In this document: piece by piece, positions 33,430-44,214 of the stretch
How positions within the stretch are numbered: the first letter of the stretch is position 1
Layout of the letters: each line of letters opens with the position of its first letter
Origin: Pseudoroseicyclus_A sp041714655
GTDB lineage: Bacteria; Pseudomonadota; Alphaproteobacteria; Rhodobacterales; Rhodobacteraceae
NCBI RefSeq assembly: GCF_041714655.1
Contig: NZ_CP168219.1
Location: forward strand, 496,001-560,000
Length of the DNA stretch: 64,000 nucleotides
Direction of reading: 5' to 3'
Translations under genes and position numbers: made by a program
The notes under the pieces: model-generated
What the model was told of the DNA's origin: nothing
What the model saw: the letters and a program-made list of their open reading frames with translations, nothing else
Databases searched by the model: none

Positions 33430-34737
33430 TCAGGGCCCCATGAGGCTGGCGTGGATATCCTCCGCCGCGTCGCGCCCCTCGGCGACGGCGGTCACCGTCA
33501 GGTCATCGCCGCCCGACGCGCAGTCGCCGCCGGCCCAGACCTTCGCGAGCGAGGTCCGCCCGGCGCCGGTGACCGCGATCTTGCCGCCCGCGATCTGCAA
33601 GCCCTCGCCGCCGGCGAGTCGCTGGCCGATGGCGAGCAGCACCTGATCGGCCTGCAGGATGACGGGGGTGTCGCTCTCGGCATGGGCGAAGACCACCTCC
33701 GAGACGGCGCCCTCCCCCCGCATCTCCGCCGGCGTCACCTGGAAGACCAGCTGTACGCCCTTCGAGGCGGCGAGGTCCTGTTCCCACCGGCTGGCAGGCA
33801 TGGCCTCGCGGGTCTTGCGATAGGCCAATGTGACGGAGGCGGCGCCGAGGAGCTTGGCCTGCACGGCGGCATCCACCGCCGTCATGCCGCCGCCGATCAC
33901 CACGACATTGCGCCCGACGGGCAGCGCCGCCTTGTCCTCCGCCTGCCGGAGCCGCTCGATGAAGTCGACGGCCGGCTCGATGCCGGCGAGCGCCACGCCG
34001 GGGGCGGTGAGCGCGTTGACGCCGCCGAGCCCGATGCCGAGGAAGACGGCGTCGTACTCTTCCGCCAGCGCGTCCAGCGACAGCCCGGCGCCGAGCGCGC
34101 GGCCCGTCTCCACGCTGATGCCGCCGATCCCGCAGAGCCATTGGGCCTCCTTCGCGGCGAAATCGTCCACGGTCTTGTAGGCGGCGATGCCGTATTCGTT
34201 GAGCCCGCCCGCCTTGGGCTTGCCCTCGAACACGGTCACCTCATGGCCCTTCATGGCGAGCCTATGCGCGCAGGCCAGCCCCGCCGGCCCGCCGCCGACG
34301 ACGGCCACGCGCTTGCCGGTCGCGGCCGCCCGCTCGAAGGGATGCCCCTGCCGCGCCATGACGCCATCGGTGGCGTGGCGCTGGAGCCGCCCGATCTGCA
34401 CCGGCTCGCCCTCCGCCACCTCGCGGACGCAGGCGCCCTCGCAGAGGTTCTCCGTCGGGCAGACGCGGGCACACATGCCGCCGAGGATGTTCTGCTCGAA
34501 GATCGTCTTTCCGGCATCCTCCGGCCGGCCGGAGGCGATCTGGCGGATGAAGAGCGGGATGTCGATGGAGGTCGGGCAGGCGGTGACGCAGGGCGCGTCA
34601 TGGCAGAAATAGCAGCGGTCGGCGGCGACCTGCGCCTCATGCGTGCCCAAGGGCGGATGCAGGTCGGCGAAATTGCCGGCGATCTCGTCGGGGCCGAGCC
34701 GGCCCGCCGCCAGCCCCGGCGTCATGGAATTCGGCAA
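33430..34737 (-). CDS. preT: NAD-dependent dihydropyrimidine dehydrogenase subunit PreT
   Basis: This flavoprotein of about 435 residues passes electrons from NADH through FAD and iron-sulfur centres to PreA. The N-terminal cysteine clusters are CYFCHDAPCVTACP and CARVCPTENLCEGAC. The FAD site VVGGGPAGLACAHRLA and the NAD site VVIGGGMTAVDAA follow. TTG 34737 is proposed as the start because GAGGGAG lies six bases upstream; ATG 34725 in the same frame lacks a ribosome site but matches family N-termini nearly as well. It is the first gene of the operon with the glycosylase and preA. Confidence 0.94.
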   Translation of the reverse strand: MPNSMTPGLAAGRLGPDEIAGNFADLHPPLGTHEAQVAADRCYFCHDAPCVTACPTSIDIPLFIRQIASGRPEDAGKTIFEQNILGGMCARVCPTENLCEGACVREVAEGEPVQIGRLQRHATDGVMARQGHPFERAAATGKRVAVVGGGPAGLACAHRLAMKGHEVTVFEGKPKAGGLNEYGIAAYKTVDDFAAKEAQWLCGIGGISVETGRALGAGLSLDALAEEYDAVFLGIGLGGVNALTAPGVALAGIEPAVDFIERLRQAEDKAALPVGRNVVVIGGGMTAVDAAVQAKLLGAASVTLAYRKTREAMPASRWEQDLAASKGVQLVFQVTPAEMRGEGAVSEVVFAHAESDTPVILQADQVLLAIGQRLAGGEGLQIAGGKIAVTGAGRTSLAKVWAGGDCASGGDDLTVTAVAEGRDAAEDIHASLMGP

Positions 34738-34870
34738 GATGGGCTCCCTCGGCTCAATCCACGTTGATCCGAAGGCTGGCACGGAAAGCGAATTTGACCA
34801 AGCGGTAAAATTTCCTGCCGCAGTCCGGCCGCCCCTCAAGCAGTCCCCTGCCCGAAAAAGCGCCCCGATC

Positions 34871-34922
34871 CCCTTTCATCTGGCCAAGAATACCTCGGAG
34901 GTGTGGAGGCAGAGCCTCCACC
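34871..34922 (-). repeat. 52-bp terminator-like repeat (GGAGGCTCTGCCTCC type), copy 1
   Basis: On the minus strand the unit has the hairpin GGTGGAGGC-TCT-GCCTCCACA, then CCTCCGAGGTATT and GGCCAGATGAAAGGG. It matches 63571-63622 in the opposite orientation with two mismatches in 52. It stands just after the DUF2125 stop and upstream of preT. Confidence 0.85.
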
Positions 34923-34943
34923 CGGCCCAACGGGCCGGCCCCC

Positions 34944-35963
34944 CTACCGCGCCACCAGCACCGGCGCCGGGGCCAGCGCCGGCAGCGGCCCGATGCCCAT
35001 CCGCCCCTCGGTGAAGACCACCGGCACGGCGAGCCGGCCGTCCTCGCCCTCCATCGTGCCGGCGGCGAGCTCCACCGTCCCCCGGATCTCCGGCGACAGG
35101 AGCCCGGCGTCGATCGCGAGGTCGAGCGCCGTCTGCCAATCGGTGAGTGTGAGGTCGATCCGCCCCTCGGGGCGTCCGTCCGGCCGAATGCTGAAGGCGC
35201 CCGACCCTTCCAGCACCATCTCGCCCCAGACGAGCTCGGCGCGGCGGAGCTCGACGCGCTCCAGCTCCGGCTCCGCGTCCACGCGGGCCGCGACGGGGCC
35301 GGAGAGGCCGAGAGTCGCGTCGAGGCTGAGCCTCGTCACCTCGGCCGGCATCCGCCCTTCGGGGTCGAGCGCCGCCAGCAGCGGCTCCGGCAGAAGAAGC
35401 GGCGCGGCGGCGGCATAGATGTCATAGGCGGCGGGGCTCTCCTCCTCGCCGCCGTCGCCCGGCTCCGCCTCGCGGAAGGCGAGGAGCACATCGCGCGCCT
35501 CGGCCACCCAGCCGCCCGCCGGCGTCTCGGCGGCGACGCGCAGCCATTCGGCCTCCGCCGTCGCGTGATCGAGCGGCACCGCCAGCGCGGCGCGGATGCC
35601 GGCGGAGGCGCGGAGCCCCTCCGACAGGATCTCCGCCGTGCCGAGCGGCGTCTCGATTGTTTGCACCGGCGAGAAGGCGGCGATGACGGAGGTCGGCCGG
35701 TAGGAGAGCGCCATGACCTGCAGGAAGGGCGCCCGCCAGGCGATGCCGGCCTCGGGATCCACCAGCGAGACCGCGGAGAGGGTGGTGTCGAACCGGCTCG
35801 GGAAGCCGCGGAGGTCGAGCTCGGACCACTCAAGGGCCACGCCTTCTGCGGCGAGGTTCTCCTGCAGCGCCCCGGCGGCGCGCTTCACGCCATACTGGCC
35901 GACGGCCCAGTAGCCGCCCCAGAGGACGGCCAACCCCAGCACCAGCCATGTCAGAAACCGCAT
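34944..35963 (-). CDS. DUF2125 family membrane-anchored protein
   Basis: This 339-residue alphaproteobacterial protein has an N-terminal membrane anchor or uncleaved signal (FLTWLVLGLAVLWGGYWAVG) and a large periplasmic part. GVALEWSELDLRGFPSRFDT is the family signature near the start. The rest is beta-rich with repeated lipoprotein-carrier-like segments. No function is established. ATG 35963 gives the anchor directly; the open frame upstream is unrelated. It is divergent from the chaC gene across 57 bases. Confidence 0.85.
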   Translation of the reverse strand: MRFLTWLVLGLAVLWGGYWAVGQYGVKRAAGALQENLAAEGVALEWSELDLRGFPSRFDTTLSAVSLVDPEAGIAWRAPFLQVMALSYRPTSVIAAFSPVQTIETPLGTAEILSEGLRASAGIRAALAVPLDHATAEAEWLRVAAETPAGGWVAEARDVLLAFREAEPGDGGEEESPAAYDIYAAAAPLLLPEPLLAALDPEGRMPAEVTRLSLDATLGLSGPVAARVDAEPELERVELRRAELVWGEMVLEGSGAFSIRPDGRPEGRIDLTLTDWQTALDLAIDAGLLSPEIRGTVELAAGTMEGEDGRLAVPVVFTEGRMGIGPLPALAPAPVLVAR

Positions 35964-36020
35964 CGCCCGCCTTTCGTCTCTGCTCCCGACCCCATACAAG
36001 CCCCCGGCAAGGAGGGCCAG

Positions 36021-36581
36021 ATGAGCCTTTGGGTCTTCGGCTATGGATCGCTGCTCTGGAACCCCGGCTTCGCGCCGGAGGAGGCCGTGCGCGCCCGGCT
36101 CGACGGGTTCGAGCGCAGCTTCTGCATGCTCTCGATCCACCATCGCGGCAGCGAGGAGGTGCCCGGCCTCGTCCTCGCCCTCGACGAAAGCCCCGGCGGC
36201 TCCTGCCACGGGCTGGCGCTCAAGGTCCCTGCCGCCGAGGAGCCGCAGGTCCTCGCCGAGATCCGCGAGCGCGAGCTCGTCTCCAGCGCCTATCAGGAGC
36301 GGCACCTGCCGCTTCTGCTGGAGGATGGCCGCATCGTCACGGCGATGACCTATGTAGTCGACCGCGCCCACCGGCAATATTGCCGCTATGACGCCGCAGT
36401 GCAGGCCGAGATGATTGCCCGGGCCACCGGCGGGCGGGGCCCCAACACCGAATATCTCTTCAACACCGCCGCGCATCTGGCCGAGATCGGCCTCGCCGAT
36501 CCCGCGATGGAGGCGCTGGCCGAGAGCGTGCGCGCCCTTGGGGCGGCGAAGGCACAAAAGCCCGGCGATGGCCGGGGCTAG
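36021..36581 (+). CDS. chaC: Gamma-glutamylcyclotransferase, ChaC type
   Basis: This 186-residue cytoplasmic enzyme degrades glutathione to 5-oxoproline and Cys-Gly. WVFGYGSLLWNPGF is the N-terminal YGSL signature that binds the gamma-glutamyl group. RERELVSSAYQERHLPL carries the region of the catalytic Glu. ATG 36021 follows AAGGAGG. A further open frame upstream is not coding. It stands alone, with the next operon starting 82 bases downstream. Confidence 0.9.
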   Translation: MSLWVFGYGSLLWNPGFAPEEAVRARLDGFERSFCMLSIHHRGSEEVPGLVLALDESPGGSCHGLALKVPAAEEPQVLAEIRERELVSSAYQERHLPLLLEDGRIVTAMTYVVDRAHRQYCRYDAAVQAEMIARATGGRGPNTEYLFNTAAHLAEIGLADPAMEALAESVRALGAAKAQKPGDGRG

Positions 36582-36663
36582 GCTTGCCATTCACCCGGAT
36601 TTGCCTTTGCCTTCGCGGCGAAACGCTCCATAACCCGGGGCAAACCCAAGAGGCACACCCGTT

Positions 36664-37860
36664 TTGAGCGCCCCCCGCGAGCCCGAGGCCGAGCTGCAGT
36701 TCACGCAGCCCCTGCGCCAGATCTTCGCGATGCTGGTCGTCTGCGTCTTCGTGGGCATCGGCTGCTGGATGGTGCTGCCGACCTTCCTGTCGATCTACGA
36801 TGCCAACCCCTATCTGAACGGCGTCATCGCGCTGGTCTTCCTGCTCGGCGTGCTCTCCTGCTTCCGGCAGGTGGTGATGCTGATGTTCTCCGTCCGCTGG
36901 ATCGAGGATTTCGCGCGGACGGGCAGCAAGACCGGCATCGAGGAAAGCCCGCCGCCCTCGCTCCTGGTGACGCTGGCGACCCTGCTGCGCAGTCGCGCCA
37001 GCCGGGTGCTGCAGCTCTCGACGAACTCGGCGCAGACCATCCTCGATTCCATCGGCCAGCGGATCGACGAGCAGCGCGAGATCACGCGATACCTCGGCAA
37101 CACGCTGATCTTCCTCGGCCTTCTCGGCACGTTCTACGGGCTCGCCACCACGGTGCCGGCCCTCGTCGAGACCATCCGCAGCCTCAACCCGCAGGAGGGG
37201 GAGAGCGGCACGCAGGTCTTCCAGCGGCTGCAGGATGGCCTGCAGGCCCAGCTCGGCGGCATGGGCACTGCCTTCTCCTCCTCGCTCCTCGGCCTCGCCG
37301 GCTCGCTGATCGTCGGGCTCCTGGAGCTCTTCACGACCCACGGGCAGAACCGCTTCTACCGCGAGCTCGAGGAATGGATGTCCTCCATCACCCGCATCGG
37401 CTTCGCCAGCGGCGAGGAGCAGGGGGGCGACAGCGCCATCGTCGCGCAGGTGGCCGACCGGCTCGCCGAGCAGATCGAGGCCCTGCGCGAGGTCTATACG
37501 GCGACGGACATCGCCCGCACCGATACCGACACCCGCCTGAGCGAGCTCACCGGCGCCATCACCAGCCTCGCCGAGAAGATCGAGGGGCAGGATGCCTCCG
37601 CCCCCCTGCAGCGCGTCGCCGAGGCGCAGGAGCGGCTGATCGAGCGGCTGGGCGATGTCGGCGAGGGCATGGACCCGGAGAGCCGGATGCGCCTGCGCTC
37701 CATCGACGTGCAGCTTCTGCGGCTCCTCGAGGAAATCGTCGCCGGCCGGCAGGAGACGATGGCCGAGCTGCGCACCGACCTTTCCGCGCTCACCCGCGCG
37801 CTCCGGCAACAGGGCCGCCCGCTGCGCGAGGTGCCGCGCGCCTCGGGCGATGACGGCTGA
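36664..37860 (+). CDS. MotA/TolQ/ExbB-like membrane protein with long cytoplasmic tail
   Basis: This 398-residue inner-membrane protein has two N-terminal membrane helices (about residues 20-45 and 55-78). The ExbB/TolQ-type core helices are LIFLGLLGTFYGLATTV and FSSSLLGLAGSLIVGLLELF. A roughly 150-residue cytoplasmic helical tail follows. The start is TTG 36664 with AAGAGG 11 bases upstream; the next ATG would remove part of the first helix. The stop overlaps the ATG of the coiled-coil OmpA protein (TGATG). The pair forms a predicted proton-driven stator-like unit. Its cellular role is unknown. Confidence 0.82.
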   Translation: MSAPREPEAELQFTQPLRQIFAMLVVCVFVGIGCWMVLPTFLSIYDANPYLNGVIALVFLLGVLSCFRQVVMLMFSVRWIEDFARTGSKTGIEESPPPSLLVTLATLLRSRASRVLQLSTNSAQTILDSIGQRIDEQREITRYLGNTLIFLGLLGTFYGLATTVPALVETIRSLNPQEGESGTQVFQRLQDGLQAQLGGMGTAFSSSLLGLAGSLIVGLLELFTTHGQNRFYRELEEWMSSITRIGFASGEEQGGDSAIVAQVADRLAEQIEALREVYTATDIARTDTDTRLSELTGAITSLAEKIEGQDASAPLQRVAEAQERLIERLGDVGEGMDPESRMRLRSIDVQLLRLLEEIVAGRQETMAELRTDLSALTRALRQQGRPLREVPRASGDDG

Positions 37861-40328
37861 TGGCGCTCTCCCGCCGCTCGCAGCAGAGGTTCAACGCCAA
37901 CATCTGGCCCGGCTTCGTCGATGCGATGACCGGGCTCCTCCTCGTCCTCATGTTCGTGCTGACGATCTTCACGGTGGTGCAGTTCGTCCTGCGCGACACG
38001 ATCAGCGGGCAGGAGACGGAGCTCGACCAGCTCACCGCCGAGGTGGCGAACCTCAGCCAGGCGCTCGGCCTCGCGCGGGACGAGAACGCCCAGCTTTCCG
38101 GTCAGGTCGGCACGCTTTCCGCCAGTCTCGACGAGCGCGACAGCCAGATCGAGGCGCAGACGGCGCTGATCGACAGCCTGACGACCGCCCGCGATGACGC
38201 GCAGCTCGCCCTCGCCGAGGCAGAGAACCGGATCACCGGCTTCGAGGCGCAGGTCGCGGGGCTGCTCGCCCAGCGGACCCAGAACGAAAGCCTGATCGCC
38301 ACGCTCCAGGGCGAGGCCGACGCGGCGGCGGAGACCATCGCGGGGCTTGAGGAAGAGGCCGAGGGCCGCATCGCCCGCATCGCCGATCTCGAGGCGGCTG
38401 AGGCGCGGCTCATCTCGGAGGAGGAGGCCTTGCGACTCGCCCTCGCCCAGGCCCGCGACGAGATCTCGGAGCAGGAAGAGACCGCCCGCCTCGCTGCCGC
38501 CCGCCGCGAGGCGCTGGAGGCGCTGGTCGCCGATCTGGAGGCGGAGCAGGAGACGCTCGCCTCCGAGAATGTCGAGATGTCCGACGCCGCCGCCCGCGCC
38601 GCCGCCGCCATCGCCACGCTCGAGGCCGACCGCGAGGCCGCCGCCGAGCGCATCGCCGCGCTCCTCGCCGAAAGCACGGCCTCGGAGGACGAGCTGGCGC
38701 AGCTTCGCGACGATGCCGCCGCGTCGGAGACAAGGATCGAGGATCTGCTCGCCGCCGCCGCCCGCAATGCCGAGGCGCTGACGGCGGAGGAGGAGGCGCG
38801 GCTGGCCGAGGCGGCCGCCGCCGAGGCGCTCCGCCAGCGGCTCGCCGATGCCGATGCCGAGCTCACCGCCATGTCGCTGGCCCTCGAAGAGCAGCGCCGC
38901 CGGGCGGAGGATACGCTGACGCTGCTCGCTGCCGCCGAGGCGGCGCGCGACGATCTGGATGCGCGGCTGGCCGAGGCGATCCTCGCCCGCCGCGAATCCG
39001 AAAACGCGCTCCGCGCCGCGGTGAACCAGGGCTCCGACCTCGACGCCCGGCTGCTGGCGGCGCTGCAATTGCAGGACCTGACGGCGGATCAGTTAGAGAC
39101 GGCCGAGGCGGCGCTGCAGGCCGCGGGGGCCGAGAATGCCGATCTGGCCACCCGCCTTGCGGCCGCGCTGTCGGCGCAGGAGCTGGCGGAAGGCGACCTC
39201 GCCGCGGCCGAGGAGGCGCTGCAGAACGCCCTCGCCGAGGGCGAGGCGGAGCGGGAGGATATCGAGGCGCGGCTCGCCGCGGCCATCCTCGCCCGGCAGG
39301 CTGCGGAGACGGAGCTTGCCGCCTCCGAGGCGCGCGCCAGCGAACTGACGGGCCGCGAGGCGACGCTGGAAGAGCGGCTGCGCGCCGCGCTTCTGTCGCT
39401 GGAAGAGGCCGAGAGCCGCGCCGAGTCCCTCGCCATGGACCGGACGGAGACAGAGCAGGAGCGCGCCGATCTGGAAGCCCAGCTCGCCGCCGCGCTCGCG
39501 GCTCAGATCCGCGCCGAGGACGATGCGGCGACGCAGATGAGCGAGGCCGAGCGGCAGGCGCTGCTCCTGTCGCAGGCGCAGGCCGAGCTTCGCGACGAGC
39601 AGGCACTGACGGCGGAAAGCCAGCGTCGGGTGACGGCGCTCAACCAGCAGGTGGCGGCGCTTCGCGACCAGCTTTCGCAGCTCTCCGTGGCGCTCGACCT
39701 CTCCGAACAGGCCGCCGAGGGCTCCGCCGCGCAGGTCGAAAACCTCGGCAACCGGCTCAACGCCGCCCTCGCCCGCGTGGCGATGGAGGCGCAGCGGCGG
39801 CAGGCGCTGGAGGAGGAGCGGCTGGCGATGCTCGAGGCCGAGCGCCAGCGGCTGGAGGAGGAGGCGACGACGCTCGCCTCCTACCGCTCGGATTTCTTCG
39901 GCCGGCTGCGGACGATCCTCGAGGACGAGGACCGGGTGCGCATCGTCGGCGACCGCTTCGTCTTCAATTCCGAGGTGCTCTTCCCGCCCGGCTCCGCCGA
40001 TCTCTCCGCCGCCGGCCGCGACGACATCTCCGCCGTGGCCGACATCCTCCGCCGCATCTCGGCCGAGATCCCGCCGGAGATCGACTGGGTGATCCGCGTC
40101 GACGGCCATACCGACGACACGCCGATCTCGGGCACCTATGCGAGCAACTGGGAGCTTTCGCAGGCCCGGGCGCTGTCGGTTGTGCTCTACCTCATCAACG
40201 AAGAGGGCATCCCGCCGCAGCGGCTCTCGGCCAACGGGTTCGGGGAGTACCAGCCGATCGCCGAGGGCGAGAGCGACGCGGCGCGCGCGCTCAACCGGCG
40301 GATCGAGCTGAAGCTGACGGAGCGCTAG
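37860..40328 (+). CDS. Membrane-anchored coiled-coil protein with C-terminal OmpA/MotB domain
   Basis: This 822-residue protein has one N-terminal membrane helix of MotB style (MTGLLLVLMFVLTIFTVVQF). A very long Ala/Glu/Arg-rich coiled coil follows (about residues 55-680). The C-terminal OmpA domain (about residues 700-822) contains VDGHTDDTPISGTYASNWEL, which binds peptidoglycan. The start overlaps the stop of the ExbB-like gene. The coiled coil could span the periplasm, tethering an ion-driven motor to the wall. Its extreme Ala/Glu composition explains many spurious reading frames here. The pair resembles a motor/tether module but has no flagellar neighbours. Confidence 0.85.
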   Translation: MALSRRSQQRFNANIWPGFVDAMTGLLLVLMFVLTIFTVVQFVLRDTISGQETELDQLTAEVANLSQALGLARDENAQLSGQVGTLSASLDERDSQIEAQTALIDSLTTARDDAQLALAEAENRITGFEAQVAGLLAQRTQNESLIATLQGEADAAAETIAGLEEEAEGRIARIADLEAAEARLISEEEALRLALAQARDEISEQEETARLAAARREALEALVADLEAEQETLASENVEMSDAAARAAAAIATLEADREAAAERIAALLAESTASEDELAQLRDDAAASETRIEDLLAAAARNAEALTAEEEARLAEAAAAEALRQRLADADAELTAMSLALEEQRRRAEDTLTLLAAAEAARDDLDARLAEAILARRESENALRAAVNQGSDLDARLLAALQLQDLTADQLETAEAALQAAGAENADLATRLAAALSAQELAEGDLAAAEEALQNALAEGEAEREDIEARLAAAILARQAAETELAASEARASELTGREATLEERLRAALLSLEEAESRAESLAMDRTETEQERADLEAQLAAALAAQIRAEDDAATQMSEAERQALLLSQAQAELRDEQALTAESQRRVTALNQQVAALRDQLSQLSVALDLSEQAAEGSAAQVENLGNRLNAALARVAMEAQRRQALEEERLAMLEAERQRLEEEATTLASYRSDFFGRLRTILEDEDRVRIVGDRFVFNSEVLFPPGSADLSAAGRDDISAVADILRRISAEIPPEIDWVIRVDGHTDDTPISGTYASNWELSQARALSVVLYLINEEGIPPQRLSANGFGEYQPIAEGESDAARALNRRIELKLTER

Positions 40329-40339
40329 GCGGGGCGGCC

Positions 40340-40822
40340 TCAGCCCGTCGGCGCCCGCGCCTCCATCGGCAAGATGCGCCCCCAGTCGGTCTCCCGCGCC
40401 GGCCCCGCCAGCTCGAAGCCGAGCTTGCGATAGGCCGCGATGGCGCGGGCGTTGTGGGGGTGGGGATCTGTGGCGATCACCGGGGCGCCGGCGGCGAAGG
40501 GCGCCGCCATCCGCGCGCCGATGAAGCCGGGGCCGTGGCCCTGGCCCAGCATGTCGGCCTCGCCGATATACTGGTCGATGCCGCGCGTGCCGGGCGGCAG
40601 CTGGCCGAAGTGGTGCCCGGGCCAGCCATGCGGGTCGTAATCCTGGATGAAGGCGAAGGGGCGGCCGCCCAAGCTGACGATCAGCCGCGTCACGCGCGGG
40701 TCGTCCTCCGGCGGCTCCTCGCCCGGCGCGCCCCACCACTCCCGCACATGCGGCGTCATGCGCCAGTCGCGCAGAAGCGGCCAGTCGGCGGCCGTTGCGG
40801 GGCGGAAATCGTAGGAACTCAT
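40340..40822 (-). CDS. GNAT-family N-acetyltransferase, AAC(6')-like
   Basis: This 160-residue acetyltransferase resembles the aminoglycoside 6'-acetyltransferase subgroup. RPATAADWPLLRDWRMTPHV opens the fold. GIDQYIGEADMLGQGHGPGF contains the CoA-binding Q/GxGxG-type loop, and DPHPHNARAIAAYRKLGF follows. Whether it acetylates aminoglycosides or another amine is not evident, and no resistance genes are nearby. Its ATG lies only three bases after the T tract of the clpA terminator and lacks a ribosome site, so expression is unclear. Confidence 0.8.
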   Translation of the reverse strand: MSSYDFRPATAADWPLLRDWRMTPHVREWWGAPGEEPPEDDPRVTRLIVSLGGRPFAFIQDYDPHGWPGHHFGQLPPGTRGIDQYIGEADMLGQGHGPGFIGARMAAPFAAGAPVIATDPHPHNARAIAAYRKLGFELAGPARETDWGRILPMEARAPTG

Positions 40823-40829
40823 AGCAAAA

Positions 40830-40851
40830 GGGCGGGCCCTGCGGCCCGCCC
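40830..40851 (-). terminator. Rho-independent terminator of clpA
   Basis: On the minus strand GGGCGGGCC-GCAG-GGCCCGCCC is followed by TTTTGCT, nine bases after the clpA stop. It is a strong stem of nine GC pairs. Confidence 0.9.
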
Positions 40852-40860
40852 CTCGCTTGG

Positions 40861-43194
<2,334 letters not shown>

Positions 43195-43384
43195 AGGTGC
43201 GTGCTCCTCTGCTCGGGGCCGGGATGGGGGGAAGGGCCCGTCCTGACCGTGGCCTTCAAGGTTTAAGGTTCGGTTCTTTCAACGCATCTTCAAGAGGAAA
43301 ATTGCTCGGAGCCGTTCACGATTGCCGACAGGGGAGGCAAAGGCACAGTTTCGAGGCAGCGTCCCTCAAGGATTCGTCAAGGGT

Positions 43385-44152
43385 TCAGAACCGATCCTTG
43401 CGGCTGCGGATCTCGGTGAAGACCTCGGTATCGGTGGCATCCGCCATGCCGAGCGAGGCCTTGATCTGCGGCACGCCGGCCCGCAGGAAAGGATTGGTCG
43501 CGAGCTCTTCCTCGAGGCGGGAAGGGACTGTGGCGTGGCCCGCGGCGCGGGCCTCCCGGACCCGCTGCTCCCGAGAGATAAGATCGGGATTTTCCGGTTC
43601 AATAGTGAGCGCGAAGGCGGCGTTGGCGGCGGTATATTCGTGGCCCGAATAGACCATCGTCTCCGCCGGCAGGGCCGCAAAGGCCTGCAGCGTCTGCCAC
43701 ATCTGCGCGGGGCTGCCCTCGAAGAGCCGCCCGCAGCCGAGCGCCATGAGGCTGTCGGCCGAGAAGAGCGCCGCCGCCTCGGGCAGGTAAAAGGCGATAT
43801 GGCCTACGGTGTGGCCGGGCGCGTCCATCACCCGCACCTCCTGCCCGTAGAGGTCGAAGGTCTCGCCCGGGCGCACCTCCCGGTCGAGCGCCGGCAGGCG
43901 GTGGGCATCGGCGGCGGCGCCGGTGACGCGGGCGCCGTAGGCGGCGCGCAGGTCGTCCACCGCCTCGACGTGATCGCCATGGTGGTGGGTGATGAGGATG
44001 TCATCGAGACCCCAGCCCCGCTCCTCGAGCGCTGCCTTGATCGGCGCCGTCTCCGGCGCATCGACGAGCGCGGTGCGGCCCGAGGCCTCGTCATGCAGCA
44101 GATAGAAGTAGTTGTCGCTCCGCGCCGGCAGGGTCGTGATGGTCATCGCCAT
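43385..44152 (-). CDS. gloB: Hydroxyacylglutathione hydrolase (glyoxalase II)
   Basis: This 255-residue metallo-beta-lactamase-fold enzyme hydrolyses S-D-lactoylglutathione to D-lactate, completing methylglyoxal detoxification. The metal motif is ITHHHGDHVEA, and further ligands are in DAPGHTVGHIAFY, FSADSLMALGCGR and YSGHEYTAANAAFAL. Start ATG 44152 has GGAAGGAAAG at seven bases. TTG 44158 and ATG 44146 are alternatives. It is divergent from the methyltransferase gene, a common pairing. Confidence 0.95.
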   Translation of the reverse strand: MAMTITTLPARSDNYFYLLHDEASGRTALVDAPETAPIKAALEERGWGLDDILITHHHGDHVEAVDDLRAAYGARVTGAAADAHRLPALDREVRPGETFDLYGQEVRVMDAPGHTVGHIAFYLPEAAALFSADSLMALGCGRLFEGSPAQMWQTLQAFAALPAETMVYSGHEYTAANAAFALTIEPENPDLISREQRVREARAAGHATVPSRLEEELATNPFLRAGVPQIKASLGMADATDTEVFTEIRSRKDRF

Positions 44153-44214
44153 GGTCAAACTTTCCTTCCGTCCCTATGTTTTCTCCAGACTGAGGGAGAC
44201 GGGGCCGCGCTTCA

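Noticed and set aside
36664..40328. Assignment of the ExbB-like/OmpA pair as a Zorya (ZorAB) defence system.
   Set aside because: No ZorC, ZorD or ZorE-like effector gene is adjacent, and the tether's very long coiled coil differs from ZorB; only the motor-like architecture is shared.
37860..40328. Several long minus-strand Ser/Ala-rich open frames opposite the coiled-coil gene.
   Set aside because: They are antisense shadows created by the Ala/Glu/Arg codon repetition of the coiled coil and have no ribosome sites or family similarity.
40340..40822. The GNAT protein as an acquired aminoglycoside-resistance gene.
   Set aside because: Similarity is to the general AAC(6')-like GNAT group only, base composition matches the surroundings, and no mobile element or other resistance gene is near.
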